Position numbers and translations under genes: made by a program
The notes under the pieces: model-generated
What the model was told of the DNA's origin: nothing
Databases searched by the model: none
What the model saw: only the letters and a program-made list of their open reading frames with translations
Assembly: GCF_002288525.1 (NCBI RefSeq)
Contig: NZ_CP023067.1
Coordinates: forward strand, 2,676,501 to 2,740,500
Source: Sinorhizobium sojae CCBAU 05684
Lineage (GTDB): Bacteria; Pseudomonadota; Alphaproteobacteria; Rhizobiales; Rhizobiaceae
Length of the DNA stretch: 64,000 bases
Direction of reading: 5' to 3'
Shown: piece after piece, positions 17,623 through 26,456 of the stretch
How positions within the stretch are numbered: the stretch's first letter is position 1
How the letters are laid out: each line of letters begins with the position of its first letter

Positions 17623-18627
17623 ATGGTCCCCTTCTCCATTCTCGACCTGTCGCCGATCACCGAAGGCGGCAGCGTCGCGCAATCGCTCGAGAACTCCCGC
17701 CAGCTGGCAATCGCGGCCGAAGAGAACGGGTACAAACGCTTCTGGTTGGCCGAGCATCACGGCATGAAAGGTATTGCCAGTGCGGCAACGTCGCTCGTCA
17801 TTTCGCATGTCGCTTCGGCGACGCGGACGGTCCGCGTCGGATCGGGCGGCATCATGCTGCCCAACCACTCGCCGCTGGTGATCGCCGAACAATTCGGCAC
17901 CCTGGCAGCGCTTTATCCCGGCCGCATCGATCTCGGCCTTGGCCGCGCGCCCGGCACGGACACGCGCACCGCGCAGGCGCTGCGGCGCAACATGGAGGCG
18001 AGCGCCAACAATTTCCCGAACGATGTCGTCGAGCTTCGGGCATTGCTCGGTCCGGTCACCGAGGACCAGAAAATCATCGCCGTACCCGGTGCCGATTCCA
18101 ACGTGCCGATTTGGCTGCTCGGCTCCAGCCATTTCAGCGCCCACCTCGCCGGCATGCTGGGGCTTCCCTTCGCCTTCGCCTCGCATTTCGCCCCGGACAT
18201 GCTGCTCTCCGCGCTCGAGATCTACCGCGAGCGCTTCACGCCCTCGCCTGAGCTCGACAGGCCGCATGTGATGGTCGGCGTCATGGGCGTTGCCGCCGAA
18301 ACGGATGAGGAGGCCAACTATCTCTTCACCTCGATGCAGCAGTCCTTCGCAGCGCTCCGCCGCAATGCCCGGGGCCGCTTTCCGCCGCCGGTTAAGTCGA
18401 TGGACGGCCTATGGAGCGCTGATGAGAAGATCTTCGTCGACCACGCAATCGCCCATGCGGTGGTCGGCAGTCCCGACACGGTCCGCCGGAAGATCGCGTC
18501 CTTCCTCGACCTCACCAAGGCCGACGAACTGATCATCTCCATGCCGATCTTCGACATGGAGGCACGGCTCCATTCGGTCGGGCTCTTCGGCGAGGCGCAG
18601 CGGAGCCTTGCCGCAATGACCAGTTAA
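17623..18627 (+). CDS. Luciferase-like (LLM class) flavin-dependent oxidoreductase
   Basis: 334-aa protein from the ATG at 17623 ([12 protein letters not shown]); the frame is open 17 codons further upstream but without family character. It has the bacterial luciferase-like TIM-barrel pattern ([31 protein letters not shown]) typical of the single-component YhbW/MsnO8-like group that uses FMN. Substrate unknown. The gene is monocistronic as far as can be seen and is followed at once by the palindromic repeat at 18646. Confidence 0.9.
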   Translation: MVPFSILDLSPITEGGSVAQSLENSRQLAIAAEENGYKRFWLAEHHGMKGIASAATSLVISHVASATRTVRVGSGGIMLPNHSPLVIAEQFGTLAALYPGRIDLGLGRAPGTDTRTAQALRRNMEASANNFPNDVVELRALLGPVTEDQKIIAVPGADSNVPIWLLGSSHFSAHLAGMLGLPFAFASHFAPDMLLSALEIYRERFTPSPELDRPHVMVGVMGVAAETDEEANYLFTSMQQSFAALRRNARGRFPPPVKSMDGLWSADEKIFVDHAIAHAVVGSPDTVRRKIASFLDLTKADELIISMPIFDMEARLHSVGLFGEAQRSLAAMTS

Positions 18628-18645
18628 ACCGCGGCGCCGCCAAGA

Positions 18646-18748
18646 GCATCGGCCCAGAGATCGCAACGATTTTCGGAAAGCTCGGTGCGCAGCTTCCAGG
18701 AGTTACAGCGAACCTTTGCGCGTCTAAAAAGACGCGCGGTGCTGTAAC
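18646..18748 (+). repeat. Composite palindromic intergenic repeat invading the dapA-like 3' end
   Basis: Two hairpin modules: GCATCGGCC...CGATTTTCGGAAAGCTCGGTGCGC, then TTACAGCGAACCTTTGCGCGTC facing GACGCGCGGTGCTGTAA. The same architecture recurs at 39245-39342, and its second half at 21559-21618. The second hairpin overlaps the last codons of the minus-strand dapA-like gene (stop at 18724). It resembles RIME/REP-type rhizobial repeats. Confidence 0.8.
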
Positions 18749-19671
18749 GCCTTGATCCTGGCGCGGAACATGTCCGTTCCCTGGACGATCCGGTCGATGA
18801 CGGCCTCGAGCGCCCAATATTTCTCGTGGATGTCATAGGGCACGGCGCGGCTGGACGTATCCGCAAAGGTGCCGAGCCTCTTGTGGTAGAGCTTGGCAAG
18901 TTTCGGATAGCCCATCGGTTCCGTCTGTGCCGAAAGCACTAGGAAGACCGCTAGTTCCTCGGCGAATTCGGGATATTTCGACCCATGATCCTGCAGCCAG
19001 CGGTAAAGATCCGGGTGGAAATTGTTCATCACACCGCAGAAGCCGGCACCGGTCGCCTGCATGGCCGGATAGGCGATCGCCGCATTGGCGTTGCAGATGA
19101 GGAATGGCGTATCTTCGGTGATCTTCGCCCTGCGCCTGACGATGTCGAGATCGCAGGAAACATCCTTCAAGAGGATGAAGCGGCCCGACTGCGCGCAGAA
19201 ATCGATCTCGTCATCGCTGAGAAGCCGGCGATAGGGCGCCGGGCATTCATAGAGGCCAAGCGGCACGTCCTTCGGCAGGGCTTGGAGCAGGGCATCGAAC
19301 GATGCGCGCATCTCCGCCGCGCCGCCGGTCTCCGGCGCCAGCCGGTTCGAGACGAGGATGACCGCATCCGCCCCGCTGTCGGCAATGGCCGTGAGTTCCG
19401 TGATCTGATCGTCGAGACCGTCGGAAATATGTCCGGAGGAAACCACCGGTATGCGGCCAGCAACCTTTTCGACGGCGAAGCGCGAGAGATCCACGCGCTC
19501 CTCGAGCGACAGAAACCGCATTTCGGAGGACTGGCAGGCGGCGAAAAGCGCCTCCGAGCCATTGGCGATGTACCATTCGATCAGGGCTTCATAGCCGTCC
19601 CAGTCGATTTTTCCGTCAGGGCCGAAGGGCGTGATCATGACGGGAATGATTCCGGCGACGCGTTTGGTCAC
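18724..19671 (-). CDS. Dihydrodipicolinate synthase (DapA) family aldolase/dehydratase
   Basis: 315-aa class I aldolase-type TIM barrel starting at a GTG (19671) with GGAG upstream. The ITPFGPDGKID opening, the catalytic Tyr141 (LGLYECPAPYR) and the Schiff-base Lys169 (RFILLKD) mark an active DapA-family enzyme. The organism's true DapA is unlikely to sit in a TRAP transporter cluster, so a catabolic role on a keto-sugar acid, sialate-like or hydroxyproline-type substrate is more likely; the substrate is not identifiable by eye. The C-terminal residues (LQHRASF) are encoded by a palindromic repeat, suggesting the original C-terminus was replaced. Confidence 0.87.
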   Translation of the reverse strand: MTKRVAGIIPVMITPFGPDGKIDWDGYEALIEWYIANGSEALFAACQSSEMRFLSLEERVDLSRFAVEKVAGRIPVVSSGHISDGLDDQITELTAIADSGADAVILVSNRLAPETGGAAEMRASFDALLQALPKDVPLGLYECPAPYRRLLSDDEIDFCAQSGRFILLKDVSCDLDIVRRRAKITEDTPFLICNANAAIAYPAMQATGAGFCGVMNNFHPDLYRWLQDHGSKYPEFAEELAVFLVLSAQTEPMGYPKLAKLYHKRLGTFADTSSRAVPYDIHEKYWALEAVIDRIVQGTDMFRARIKALQHRASF

Positions 19672-19691
19672 TTGAGGCTCCGTGGGTGGGA

Positions 19692-20987
19692 TCAGCCGGC
19701 ATAGCCAAAAAGCCGAGGCAGCCAGAGAATGATCTCGGGGAACAGGATCATCATGATGAGCGCGAGGATGAGCGCCGCAACGAAGGCCCAGATTTCGCGG
19801 ATGATTTCGGCAAGCGGAATTCTTGTCGTTGCATTGATGACGAAGAGCAGGATTCCATAGGGCGGCGTGACGAGGCCGATCATCGTATTCACCACGGCGA
19901 CGACGCCGAAATAGACGAGGTCGATGCCGAGTTCCCGGCAGGCCGGAATGAACAGCGGAATGATGACGAGAATGATCGTCGAGGCGTCGAGCACGCAGCC
20001 GAGAGCAAGCAGAAGCAGGTTGATGCCGAGCATGAAGGCAAGCGGCGACACGTCGATGCCGGCGAGCGTCTGAGCGATCGTCGTGCCGATATTCTCCGAG
20101 GCCACGATGTAGTTCAGCACCAGGGCGCCGCCGATCACGAGGCCCACGGCGGCAGATGGGCGGGCGCTGTCCACGAGGACCTCGTAGAAGGCCTTCAGCG
20201 TCAGCGATCGGTAAAACACGGTCGCCAGGAACAGCGCATAGGCTGCAGCTATTGCCGCAGCTTCCGTGGGCGTGGCGATACCGCCATAGATGCCGTAAAG
20301 CAGGATCGCCGGCATCAGCAGGACCGGAAAGGCCTGGAGGGTGAGGCGCGGAACTTCGCGCAAGGGCACCGCCGCGTCGGCAGCGATACCGCGCCGGTGT
20401 GCGTAGAGGATGTTCATGCCCATCAGCACGGCGCCCATCGTTAGCCCGGGCGTAACGCCGCCGAGGAACAGGTAGCCGACGGACGTGTTGGAGACGAGCG
20501 CATAAAGAACCATCGGGATCGAGGGGGGAATGATCGGGCCGATCGTGGCGGACGCCGCCGTCAGCGCCGCCGCATAGCCGCGCGAATAGTGGCCGCTTTT
20601 CCTCATCATCTCGGTGACGATGCGCCCAACGCCCGCCGCATCGGCAACCGCGGAGCCCGACATGCCGGAGAAAATGATCGACGAGACGACGTTCACATGA
20701 CCGAGCCCGCCGCGGAACCGCCCGACGGTCGCCACGCAGAATTTCAGGAGCCGCTCGGAGATCGTCCCTGCATTCATGATGTTGGCGGCAACGATGAAGA
20801 GCGGTACCGCGAGCAGGACGAAACTGTCGTAGAGACCGGAGGCCATCTGCTCGCCAGCAATGGCGACGTCCTGTCCTTTCACCGCAAGGTAGACGATGGA
20901 ACCGACCAGAATGGAATAGGCGACCGGCGTGCCGATGGCGGCAAGCACAAAGATCGCCAGGAGGCAAAGGGAAAGGGCGACGCTCAC
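19692..20987 (-). CDS. TRAP transporter large permease (DctM family)
   Basis: 431-aa, very hydrophobic protein with about 12 membrane segments, matching the large subunit of tripartite ATP-independent periplasmic transporters. Family features include VPLFIVAANIMNAG, the GMSGSAVADAAGVG loop and IIPPSIPMVLYA. It overlaps the small permease gene by 4 bases and lies 20 bases upstream of the DapA-like gene. Solute import is driven by a sodium or proton gradient. Confidence 0.95.
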   Translation of the reverse strand: MSVALSLCLLAIFVLAAIGTPVAYSILVGSIVYLAVKGQDVAIAGEQMASGLYDSFVLLAVPLFIVAANIMNAGTISERLLKFCVATVGRFRGGLGHVNVVSSIIFSGMSGSAVADAAGVGRIVTEMMRKSGHYSRGYAAALTAASATIGPIIPPSIPMVLYALVSNTSVGYLFLGGVTPGLTMGAVLMGMNILYAHRRGIAADAAVPLREVPRLTLQAFPVLLMPAILLYGIYGGIATPTEAAAIAAAYALFLATVFYRSLTLKAFYEVLVDSARPSAAVGLVIGGALVLNYIVASENIGTTIAQTLAGIDVSPLAFMLGINLLLLALGCVLDASTIILVIIPLFIPACRELGIDLVYFGVVAVVNTMIGLVTPPYGILLFVINATTRIPLAEIIREIWAFVAALILALIMMILFPEIILWLPRLFGYAG

Positions 20988-21490
20988 GGCCGGGCCTCAT
21001 CATGTTCGGGCGCATCCTCGTCAGCGACCCCGTCCTTCAATATTCGGACAAGCCTCCAGGCGTAGGCGCCGATCACGGCCACGAGAAATACGGCATAGAT
21101 GACATAGACGTCACGCATGGGCACGCGCAGCGTCGGGCTTCTCTTGATGCGGAGGAAGTCGATCCAGTCCCACGTGGGCAACAGCGACCACGAGAGGCCC
21201 GCGACGATCGCCAGGGCCGACACTGCGGCCATGACACGGCGCGGACCGGCCGAAGTCGAACGGTAGAGGAGATCGAAGGTTATGTGGTCCTCGTTGCGCA
21301 CGAAGAATGCGCAGCCGAAGAACACGATCCACACCCACAGGATAAGGCAAAGCTCCAGCGTCCAGCCGAAAGGCTGGTCCATAACGTAGCGGGAGAATAT
21401 CTGCAGCAGGAAGGTGGCAAAAAGGGCCAGCATCATCAGCGCGCCGACGGCTTCCGCCCCCTTTAGCAACCCCTTGAAAAGGCCGGTCAT
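20984..21490 (-). CDS. TRAP transporter small permease (DctQ family)
   Basis: 168 aa from the ATG at 21490 (MTGLFKGLLKGAE); the upstream open frame lacks membrane character. Four predicted membrane helices and the central WTLELCLILWVWIVFFG segment fit DctQ. It pairs with the DctM permease (4-base overlap). A palindromic repeat separates it from the solute-binding protein gene upstream, which may act as an mRNA boundary allowing unequal expression, as is common for TRAP operons. Confidence 0.9.
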   Translation of the reverse strand: MTGLFKGLLKGAEAVGALMMLALFATFLLQIFSRYVMDQPFGWTLELCLILWVWIVFFGCAFFVRNEDHITFDLLYRSTSAGPRRVMAAVSALAIVAGLSWSLLPTWDWIDFLRIKRSPTLRVPMRDVYVIYAVFLVAVIGAYAWRLVRILKDGVADEDAPEHDEARP

Positions 21491-21528
21491 TTGGGGTCTC
21501 CCAAACCATATTGCCACTGCATATCTCC

Positions 21529-21618
21529 TAAATCGACCTCGATTTAAGGACAAAGACATGCAGCAATTCAAAGTGCTACAGCGACCTTTGCGCGCCTGAT
21601 AGGACGCGCGGCGCTATA
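21529..21618 (+). repeat. Palindromic intergenic repeat within the TRAP operon
   Basis: Begins with the perfect 18-base palindrome TAAATCGACCTCGATTTA (21529-21546), followed by a spacer and GTGCTACAGCGACCTTTGCGCG facing CGCGCGGCGCTATAG. The second half matches the repeats at 18646 and 39245. It lies between the binding-protein stop and the small permease start. Confidence 0.75.
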
Positions 21619-21716
21619 GTCAAACGGGTTACCTGACGCTGCACGAATGCGGCGAATTCAACGGATAGCGCGGTCGCCGCATCGTGAACACAAAGCCAAA
21701 TGCGGCGCCGATCTCG

Positions 21717-22727
21717 TCAGGCTGCGAGCGCGTTGATCTTGTCCAGCATGCCGGCAGGCCAGGCGGCGGCGAATTCGCTCTCCAGGAACATCTTCTGCAC
21801 GTGGTCCCGGAAGGCTGCGATGTCCGGCTCGTATATCTCGAGCCCCTTCTCCTTCAGGAAGGCAACGAGTTCGTCTTCCTTCTTCAGCTGGTTCTGGCGG
21901 CCGAATTCCGCGGCATCGTCGGCGGCCTTTTGCAGCGCGGCCTGTTGTTCCGCGGAGAAGCCGTCGAACGTCTTCTTGGAGATCGCCAGGTAATTGAGGT
22001 CGACCAGATGCGAGGTCATGCAGATCTGCTTGGTGACTTCGTAGAACTTCGCGTCCACCACTGTCGGCAGCGGATTGTCCTGCCCGTCGATGGCGCCGGT
22101 CTGCAGGCCGGTATAGATTTCGGTGAAGGCCATCGGCACCGGATTGGCGCCGAGCGCCCTGCCGAGGAACTGCCAGGCATCGGTGCCGGGCATACGCAGC
22201 GTCACGCCCTTGAGATCCGCGGGCGTCATCACGGTGAGCTCGTCCTTGGACTCACGCAGATTGAGCTGGCGACGGCCGAGATACATCACCGTCAGCAGTT
22301 TGACGCCGAGCTCGTCCTCGACCTTCTGCTTCAACGGATCCATCAGCGGGTCATTGAAGACCTTCACCTGATGCGCCGCGTCCTTATGAACGTAGCCGGC
22401 CGAAAAGATCGAGAACTCCGGCAGGAAAACGGCGAGTTCCTGCGCCGAGGTGATCGCCATCTCCAGATTGCCGCGGGCAATCGCCTCGAGTTCGGTGCCC
22501 TGCTTGAACAGGGTCGCGTTCCAGTGCGGCTCGAAGGTGGCGAAATCGGCAATGCTCGGCGCGAATTTCTCCATCAGCGCCACGGAGCGCTGGTCGGTAT
22601 CGGATGCAGGCGTCGAAAGCCTGAGCACCGGTTTATCCGCGGCAAAAGCCACCCGCGACATCAACGGCAAGGCGGCCGCCGCCGCCGACATGGCAAGCAC
22701 GGAGCGGCGCGTGAATTTCGTCTTCAT
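21717..22727 (-). CDS. TRAP transporter substrate-binding protein (DctP family)
   Basis: 336-aa periplasmic receptor with an N-terminal signal containing a twin-arginine-like RRSVLAMSAAAAA stretch and probable cleavage after VAFA. The DctP-family central region includes DLKGVTLRMPG with the Arg that usually binds the ligand carboxylate, and GAIDGQDNPLP. The ATG at 22727 has GGGAGG upstream. First gene of the TRAP/DapA operon and divergent from the GntR regulator across an operator palindrome. Ligand probably an organic acid, not identified. Confidence 0.94.
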   Translation of the reverse strand: MKTKFTRRSVLAMSAAAAALPLMSRVAFAADKPVLRLSTPASDTDQRSVALMEKFAPSIADFATFEPHWNATLFKQGTELEAIARGNLEMAITSAQELAVFLPEFSIFSAGYVHKDAAHQVKVFNDPLMDPLKQKVEDELGVKLLTVMYLGRRQLNLRESKDELTVMTPADLKGVTLRMPGTDAWQFLGRALGANPVPMAFTEIYTGLQTGAIDGQDNPLPTVVDAKFYEVTKQICMTSHLVDLNYLAISKKTFDGFSAEQQAALQKAADDAAEFGRQNQLKKEDELVAFLKEKGLEIYEPDIAAFRDHVQKMFLESEFAAAWPAGMLDKINALAA

Positions 22728-22875
22728 AGTTTCCTCCCATTCGAAACGTCGGGTGTCTTCACCTCGACCGGCGGCACCCGAGGGCCGAAATTCCGGTATT
22801 CATCTGTGGATCGTCTCGAGCCGCATCTCCTCCCGCGGCCGGAACGAACCCTTAGGATAACCATAATTTCGCGGA

Positions 22876-22907
22876 TGACAAGTGACTAACATGTTAGTAG
22901 TATGTCA
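22876..22907. promoter_or_regulatory. Symmetric operator between the TRAP operon and its GntR regulator
   Basis: A perfect 14-base palindrome ACTAACATGTTAGT (22885-22898) sits inside an outer TGACA (22876-22880) and TGTCA (22903-22907) placed symmetrically about the same centre. It is 21 bases before the gntR start and 149 bases before the dctP start. FadR/FCD-type GntR proteins bind such AT-rich dyads. Confidence 0.75.
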
Positions 22908-22927
22908 AGCTCGGAACGGGTGGAACG

Positions 22928-23635
22928 ATGAGCGACGCAGGGCTTCACGCCGACGATTTCAATCGGCAGGGCGGACAACGGTCCGGCCACGCACCCTTGC
23001 GCCAGGCAGCCTATGACCGCATCGAGGATCTTCTGAACGAAGGTGTGCTCAAGCCCGGCCAGATGGTCTCGCAGCGCGAGCTCGTCGAGAAGACGGGGGC
23101 GACCCTTGGTGCCGTGCGTGAGGCGGTCCCGCGCCTCGAGGCCGAAGGCCTGCTCCAGACGCTTCCCAAGCGCGGCCTGATGGTGCCGAGCCTAGACGTC
23201 GCCTTCGTGCGCGATGCCTATCAACTGCGTGCGATGATCGAGACGAGCGCGGTTCCGCACGCGCTCAAATTCCTGCCGCCCGAAGAGATGGACGCCTGGA
23301 TTGCGGCGCATCAGGAGGCGCGTGCGAGCCTCGACCGCGCAGCGGATCCCGATCTGTCGAACCGGTTCCAGCGGCTGGACTGGAACATGCATGCCCGGCT
23401 GGTCGCCACCATGGGGAATGCCCTGATCGACAATGTCTATCGCGTGACAGCGATCAAGATACGCATGGCGGTGCAGTCGCGCATCCGGGTGACGCCCTCC
23501 AATGCCGTGCGCGTGATCGGGGAGCATCTGGCGTTTCTCGAAGCCCTGCGCGACGGCAGGGAGGCCGACGCGGTTGCGGCGCTGAAGCAGCACATCGACA
23601 ATTCGCTGACGCTTGCCCTAGGAGGCAGCCTCTGA
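22928..23635 (+). CDS. GntR family transcriptional regulator (FCD domain)
   Basis: 235 aa. An N-terminal winged helix (about 25-90; AYDRIEDLLNEGVLKPG, then GAVREAVPRLEAEGLL) is followed by an all-helical FCD ligand domain (about 100-225). The FCD metal or ligand positions Asp/His appear as NMHARLV and GEHLAFLEAL. Divergent from the TRAP operon, with a dyad operator between them. It is therefore very likely the local repressor, with the transported acid or its product as effector. Confidence 0.92.
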   Translation: MSDAGLHADDFNRQGGQRSGHAPLRQAAYDRIEDLLNEGVLKPGQMVSQRELVEKTGATLGAVREAVPRLEAEGLLQTLPKRGLMVPSLDVAFVRDAYQLRAMIETSAVPHALKFLPPEEMDAWIAAHQEARASLDRAADPDLSNRFQRLDWNMHARLVATMGNALIDNVYRVTAIKIRMAVQSRIRVTPSNAVRVIGEHLAFLEALRDGREADAVAALKQHIDNSLTLALGGSL

Positions 23636-23640
23636 GAGGC

Positions 23641-23672
23641 AAAAGACCCGCATTGCGGCGGCAATGCGGGTC
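23641..23672 (-). terminator. Strong terminator of yebC
   Basis: GACCCGCATTGC (23645-23656) and GCAATGCGGGTC (23661-23672) form a perfect 12-base stem with a four-base loop. On the minus strand the stem is followed by TTTTGCC. It lies 22 bases beyond the yebC stop, between yebC and the convergent gntR gene. Confidence 0.85.
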
Positions 23673-23694
23673 GGTTCGACGCCAGATCGGAGCA

Positions 23695-24441
23695 TCAGGC
23701 CGAGAGCTTCGCGAGAACCTCGTCGCTGACTTCGAAGTTGGAATAGACGTTCTGGACGTCGTCATCGTCTTCGAGGTTGTCGATCAGCTTCATCAGCGAC
23801 TGCGCCTTTTCCTCGTCGACCGGCACCGTGTTCTGAGGCTTCCAGATCGCCTTGACGGTTTCGGCTTCGCCAAGCGTGCCTTCGAGCGCCTTGGAGACCT
23901 CGCCGATATCCTCGAAACCGCAGATGATCGTGTGGCTTTCCTCGTCCGTCGCGACGTCGTCGGCGCCCGCCTCGATCGCGGCTTCCATCATTTTGTCGGC
24001 ATCGCCGGCGGTCAGCTTATAGGTGATTTCGCCGACGCGATCGAAGGAGAAGGAAACCGAGCCGGTTTCGCCGAGGGCGCCGCCCGCCTTCGTGAAAATC
24101 GAGCGGACGTTGGACGCGGTGCGGTTGCGGTTGTCGGTGAGCGCCTCGACGATGACGGCGACGCCTCCCGGGCCGTAGCCTTCATAGCGGACTTCCTCGT
24201 AGTTCTCCGCATCGCCGCCGGCAGCCTTCTTGATCGCGCGCTCGATATTGTCCTTGGGCATCGACTGTGCCTTGGCGTTCTGGATCGCCAGCCTTAGGCG
24301 CGGATTCATGGTCGGGTCGGGCAGGCCGGTCTTGGCTGCGACTGTGATTTCGCGCGCGAGCTTGGAAAACATTTTCGAGCGCACCGCATCCTGACGGCCC
24401 TTGCGGTGCATAATGTTCTTGAACTGTGAATGGCCAGCCAT
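23695..24441 (-). CDS. yebC: YebC/PmpR family protein
   Basis: 248 aa from the ATG at 24441 ([15 protein letters not shown], the invariant family start); upstream in-frame codons are not conserved. Contains [23 protein letters not shown] and the [10 protein letters not shown] core. YebC-type proteins were described as transcription regulators, and related family members have been tied to translation of difficult sequences, so the role is best called regulatory. Full length and followed by its own terminator. It often lies near ruvC in other bacteria; here the TRAP module stands between them. Confidence 0.95.
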   Translation of the reverse strand: MAGHSQFKNIMHRKGRQDAVRSKMFSKLAREITVAAKTGLPDPTMNPRLRLAIQNAKAQSMPKDNIERAIKKAAGGDAENYEEVRYEGYGPGGVAVIVEALTDNRNRTASNVRSIFTKAGGALGETGSVSFSFDRVGEITYKLTAGDADKMMEAAIEAGADDVATDEESHTIICGFEDIGEVSKALEGTLGEAETVKAIWKPQNTVPVDEEKAQSLMKLIDNLEDDDDVQNVYSNFEVSDEVLAKLSA

Positions 24442-24590
24442 GGCGCCCTCTGCATGCATGAATATGTCGGAATGGGGCGCCTTATAGTTTCATTGCCGCG
24501 TCCCGTCCAGCAGGGGACGCCGTCTTTTCGGGAAGCGAAATGGCGCGACCTTCGCGATGTCTTCGCTGCGTTTCGCGAGGAGGGGAAAGG

Positions 24591-25427
24591 TTATACCCCC
24601 TGCAGGACATAGATCAGCGGCTTCTTGGGAAGCGAGCGCAGGGAGACCTTCACGCTGTCTCCAGTGGCATAGCTCTTGTCGTAATCGTCGCCGAACATCG
24701 CCAGGAAATCGTTGACGATCGGTCCGCGCCGGTGCATCGGCAGGATCAGTGCCGACCGCAGCCGGCTCACGACACGGCTCATGCTTTCGGCACCCATCGT
24801 CAGACCGCCATCGACCGGCACCATCAGCACGTCGAGCCTGCCGATCGCACGATAATGGCTGTCGTCGAGTTCGTAATGCAGGTGGCCGAGATGGCCGATG
24901 CAGAGCCCCGCCACCTCGAAGATGAAGATTGAATTTCCGTTCGGCTCCATGCCGCCGAAGCCCGAGCGAATGTCGGTCGGCACGTTGCGGATATAGGCGT
25001 CGCCGACGACGAGGTCGTGATCGGCCGGCTCGCCGTTTTCGCCCCACCCGTGCAGCACGTGGCGGATCGCCGGATCCGGCGTCAGCGTGTAGTGGCTCGA
25101 ATGGGCCCTGTTCATCGTCACGACGGTCGGCGGCAATGCCGTACGGAACCAGCCATTATAGTCGGTGGCGATCGAGATGCCGCCGGGCGTCTCTATGAGA
25201 AAGGTCGAGTGGCCGAGAAAGGTGATGCTCACCTCCCCCTCCATCGCTGCGGCAGGCAGGGCCGGCGGCGCCGTGAAGCCGACGAAGGTCGCCGCGGGTG
25301 TCGCCTGCGCAATCGCCTGGCACTGGCTGACGGGCGCTCGCGACTGTTGCGCATGAGCCCGCTCGGGCCAAAATGCGTGGACGAGCCAGATGGCGGCGAG
25401 AGTATAGGCAAGGTATCGCAGCAGCAT
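24591..25427 (-). CDS. MBL-fold metal-dependent hydrolase, exported
   Basis: 278 aa with a signal peptide at about 1-26 (ending ERAHA). A UlaG-like metallo-beta-lactamase fold follows: ITFLGHSTFLIETPGG, DYNGW, NRAHSSHYT (metal-binding histidines), and a late Asp/Gly region GRLDVLMVPVDGG. The usual HxHxDH metal site is replaced by the UlaG-like arrangement. Substrate unknown. It lies 150 bases downstream of yebC's start side and is transcribed in the same direction as the YmdB-type gene upstream. Confidence 0.82.
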   Translation of the reverse strand: MLLRYLAYTLAAIWLVHAFWPERAHAQQSRAPVSQCQAIAQATPAATFVGFTAPPALPAAAMEGEVSITFLGHSTFLIETPGGISIATDYNGWFRTALPPTVVTMNRAHSSHYTLTPDPAIRHVLHGWGENGEPADHDLVVGDAYIRNVPTDIRSGFGGMEPNGNSIFIFEVAGLCIGHLGHLHYELDDSHYRAIGRLDVLMVPVDGGLTMGAESMSRVVSRLRSALILPMHRRGPIVNDFLAMFGDDYDKSYATGDSVKVSLRSLPKKPLIYVLQGV

Positions 25428-25616
25428 CCTGCACCTCTCACGTCTTCAGCGGTAGGCAGGATCGTTCATGGTCCTTGCGCCGTCCAGCGTCTGGAGGCCC
25501 CCGGCCGCTCACAATTGCGTCATTGCGGCCGCAGCGTTGCAGACGCCTGCCCGCGAGGGCGAGGCCACGTGGAACGTGGTGAAATTTCAAACAGCCCCGG
25601 CGTGCAGACTCGTGTT

Positions 25617-26441
25617 CTACGACCAGAATTCGGGAATCGTCTCGCCGAGCCTTGGCCCCAGCCGCAGGGGCGCGATCTTCTCGGCGAGACCGGTGCGGTC
25701 GGAAATCTCGATGCCGACGCCACAGATGGTGGCGGGGCCGGAGGCCGCCTCGAAGCGGCCCTTGGGCATCTTCGAGATGAAGCGGTTGAGCGGCTCCTCC
25801 TTCTCCATGCCGAGCGAGGAATCGTAATCGCCGCACATGCCGGCATCGCTGATATAGCCGGTGCCGCCATTGAGGATCTGATGGTCCGCGGTCGGTACAT
25901 GGGTGTGCGTGCCCACGACGAGGCTGGCGCGCCCGTCAACGAAATGGCCAAAACATTGCTTCTCGCTCGTCGCCTCGGCGTGGAAGTCGAAGACGACGGC
26001 ATCGGCCTGCTCGCCGAGCGGGCAAGCCTCGAGGATCGCCTCGGCCGACTTGAACGGATCGTCGAGCTCGGGATGCATGAACACGCGGCCCATCACGTTG
26101 GCGACGAGGACGCGCGCTCCGTTGCGGGCGAAATAGAGATTGGAGCCGCGTCCCGGCGTGCCGGCCGGGTAGTTCGCCGGGCGCAGGAACTGGTCGTGCC
26201 GCTCGCAGAAGACCACCGCCTCCTTCTGGTCCCAGACGTGGTTGCCGGTCGTCACCACATCGGCGCCCGCATTGATCGTCTCCAGGAAGATCTCCTCGGT
26301 GATGCCAAAGCCCCCAGCGGCGTTCTCGCCATTGACGACGACGAAATCGAGCTTCAAGTCGCCGACCAGCCCCGGGAGGCGCTCCCAGACCGCCGTGCGG
26401 CCCGTCTTTCCCACCATATCCCCCAGAAACAGAAGTCGCAT
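25617..26441 (-). CDS. YmdB-family metallophosphoesterase (2',3'-cyclic nucleotide phosphodiesterase-like)
   Basis: 274 aa from the ATG at 26441 (MRLLFLGDMVGK); a TTG three codons upstream is less likely. Metal-binding motifs run in the family order: GDMVGKTGR, VNGENAAGGFG, TTGNHVWD, DFHAEATSEK, and VGTHTHVPTADH. The B. subtilis homologue YmdB hydrolyses 2',3'-cAMP and cGMP. Here the partner gene fau ends 16 bases upstream of the start; the two probably form an operon. Confidence 0.92.
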   Translation of the reverse strand: MRLLFLGDMVGKTGRTAVWERLPGLVGDLKLDFVVVNGENAAGGFGITEEIFLETINAGADVVTTGNHVWDQKEAVVFCERHDQFLRPANYPAGTPGRGSNLYFARNGARVLVANVMGRVFMHPELDDPFKSAEAILEACPLGEQADAVVFDFHAEATSEKQCFGHFVDGRASLVVGTHTHVPTADHQILNGGTGYISDAGMCGDYDSSLGMEKEEPLNRFISKMPKGRFEAASGPATICGVGIEISDRTGLAEKIAPLRLGPRLGETIPEFWS

Positions 26442-26456
26442 GCCGTTCAATCCCGC

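Noticed and set aside
18724-21015. 763-codon minus-strand frame spanning the DapA-like gene and most of the DctM gene
   Set aside because: Only its last 315 residues resemble a protein; the first part is an off-frame reading of the DctM permease. The real start is the GTG at 19671.
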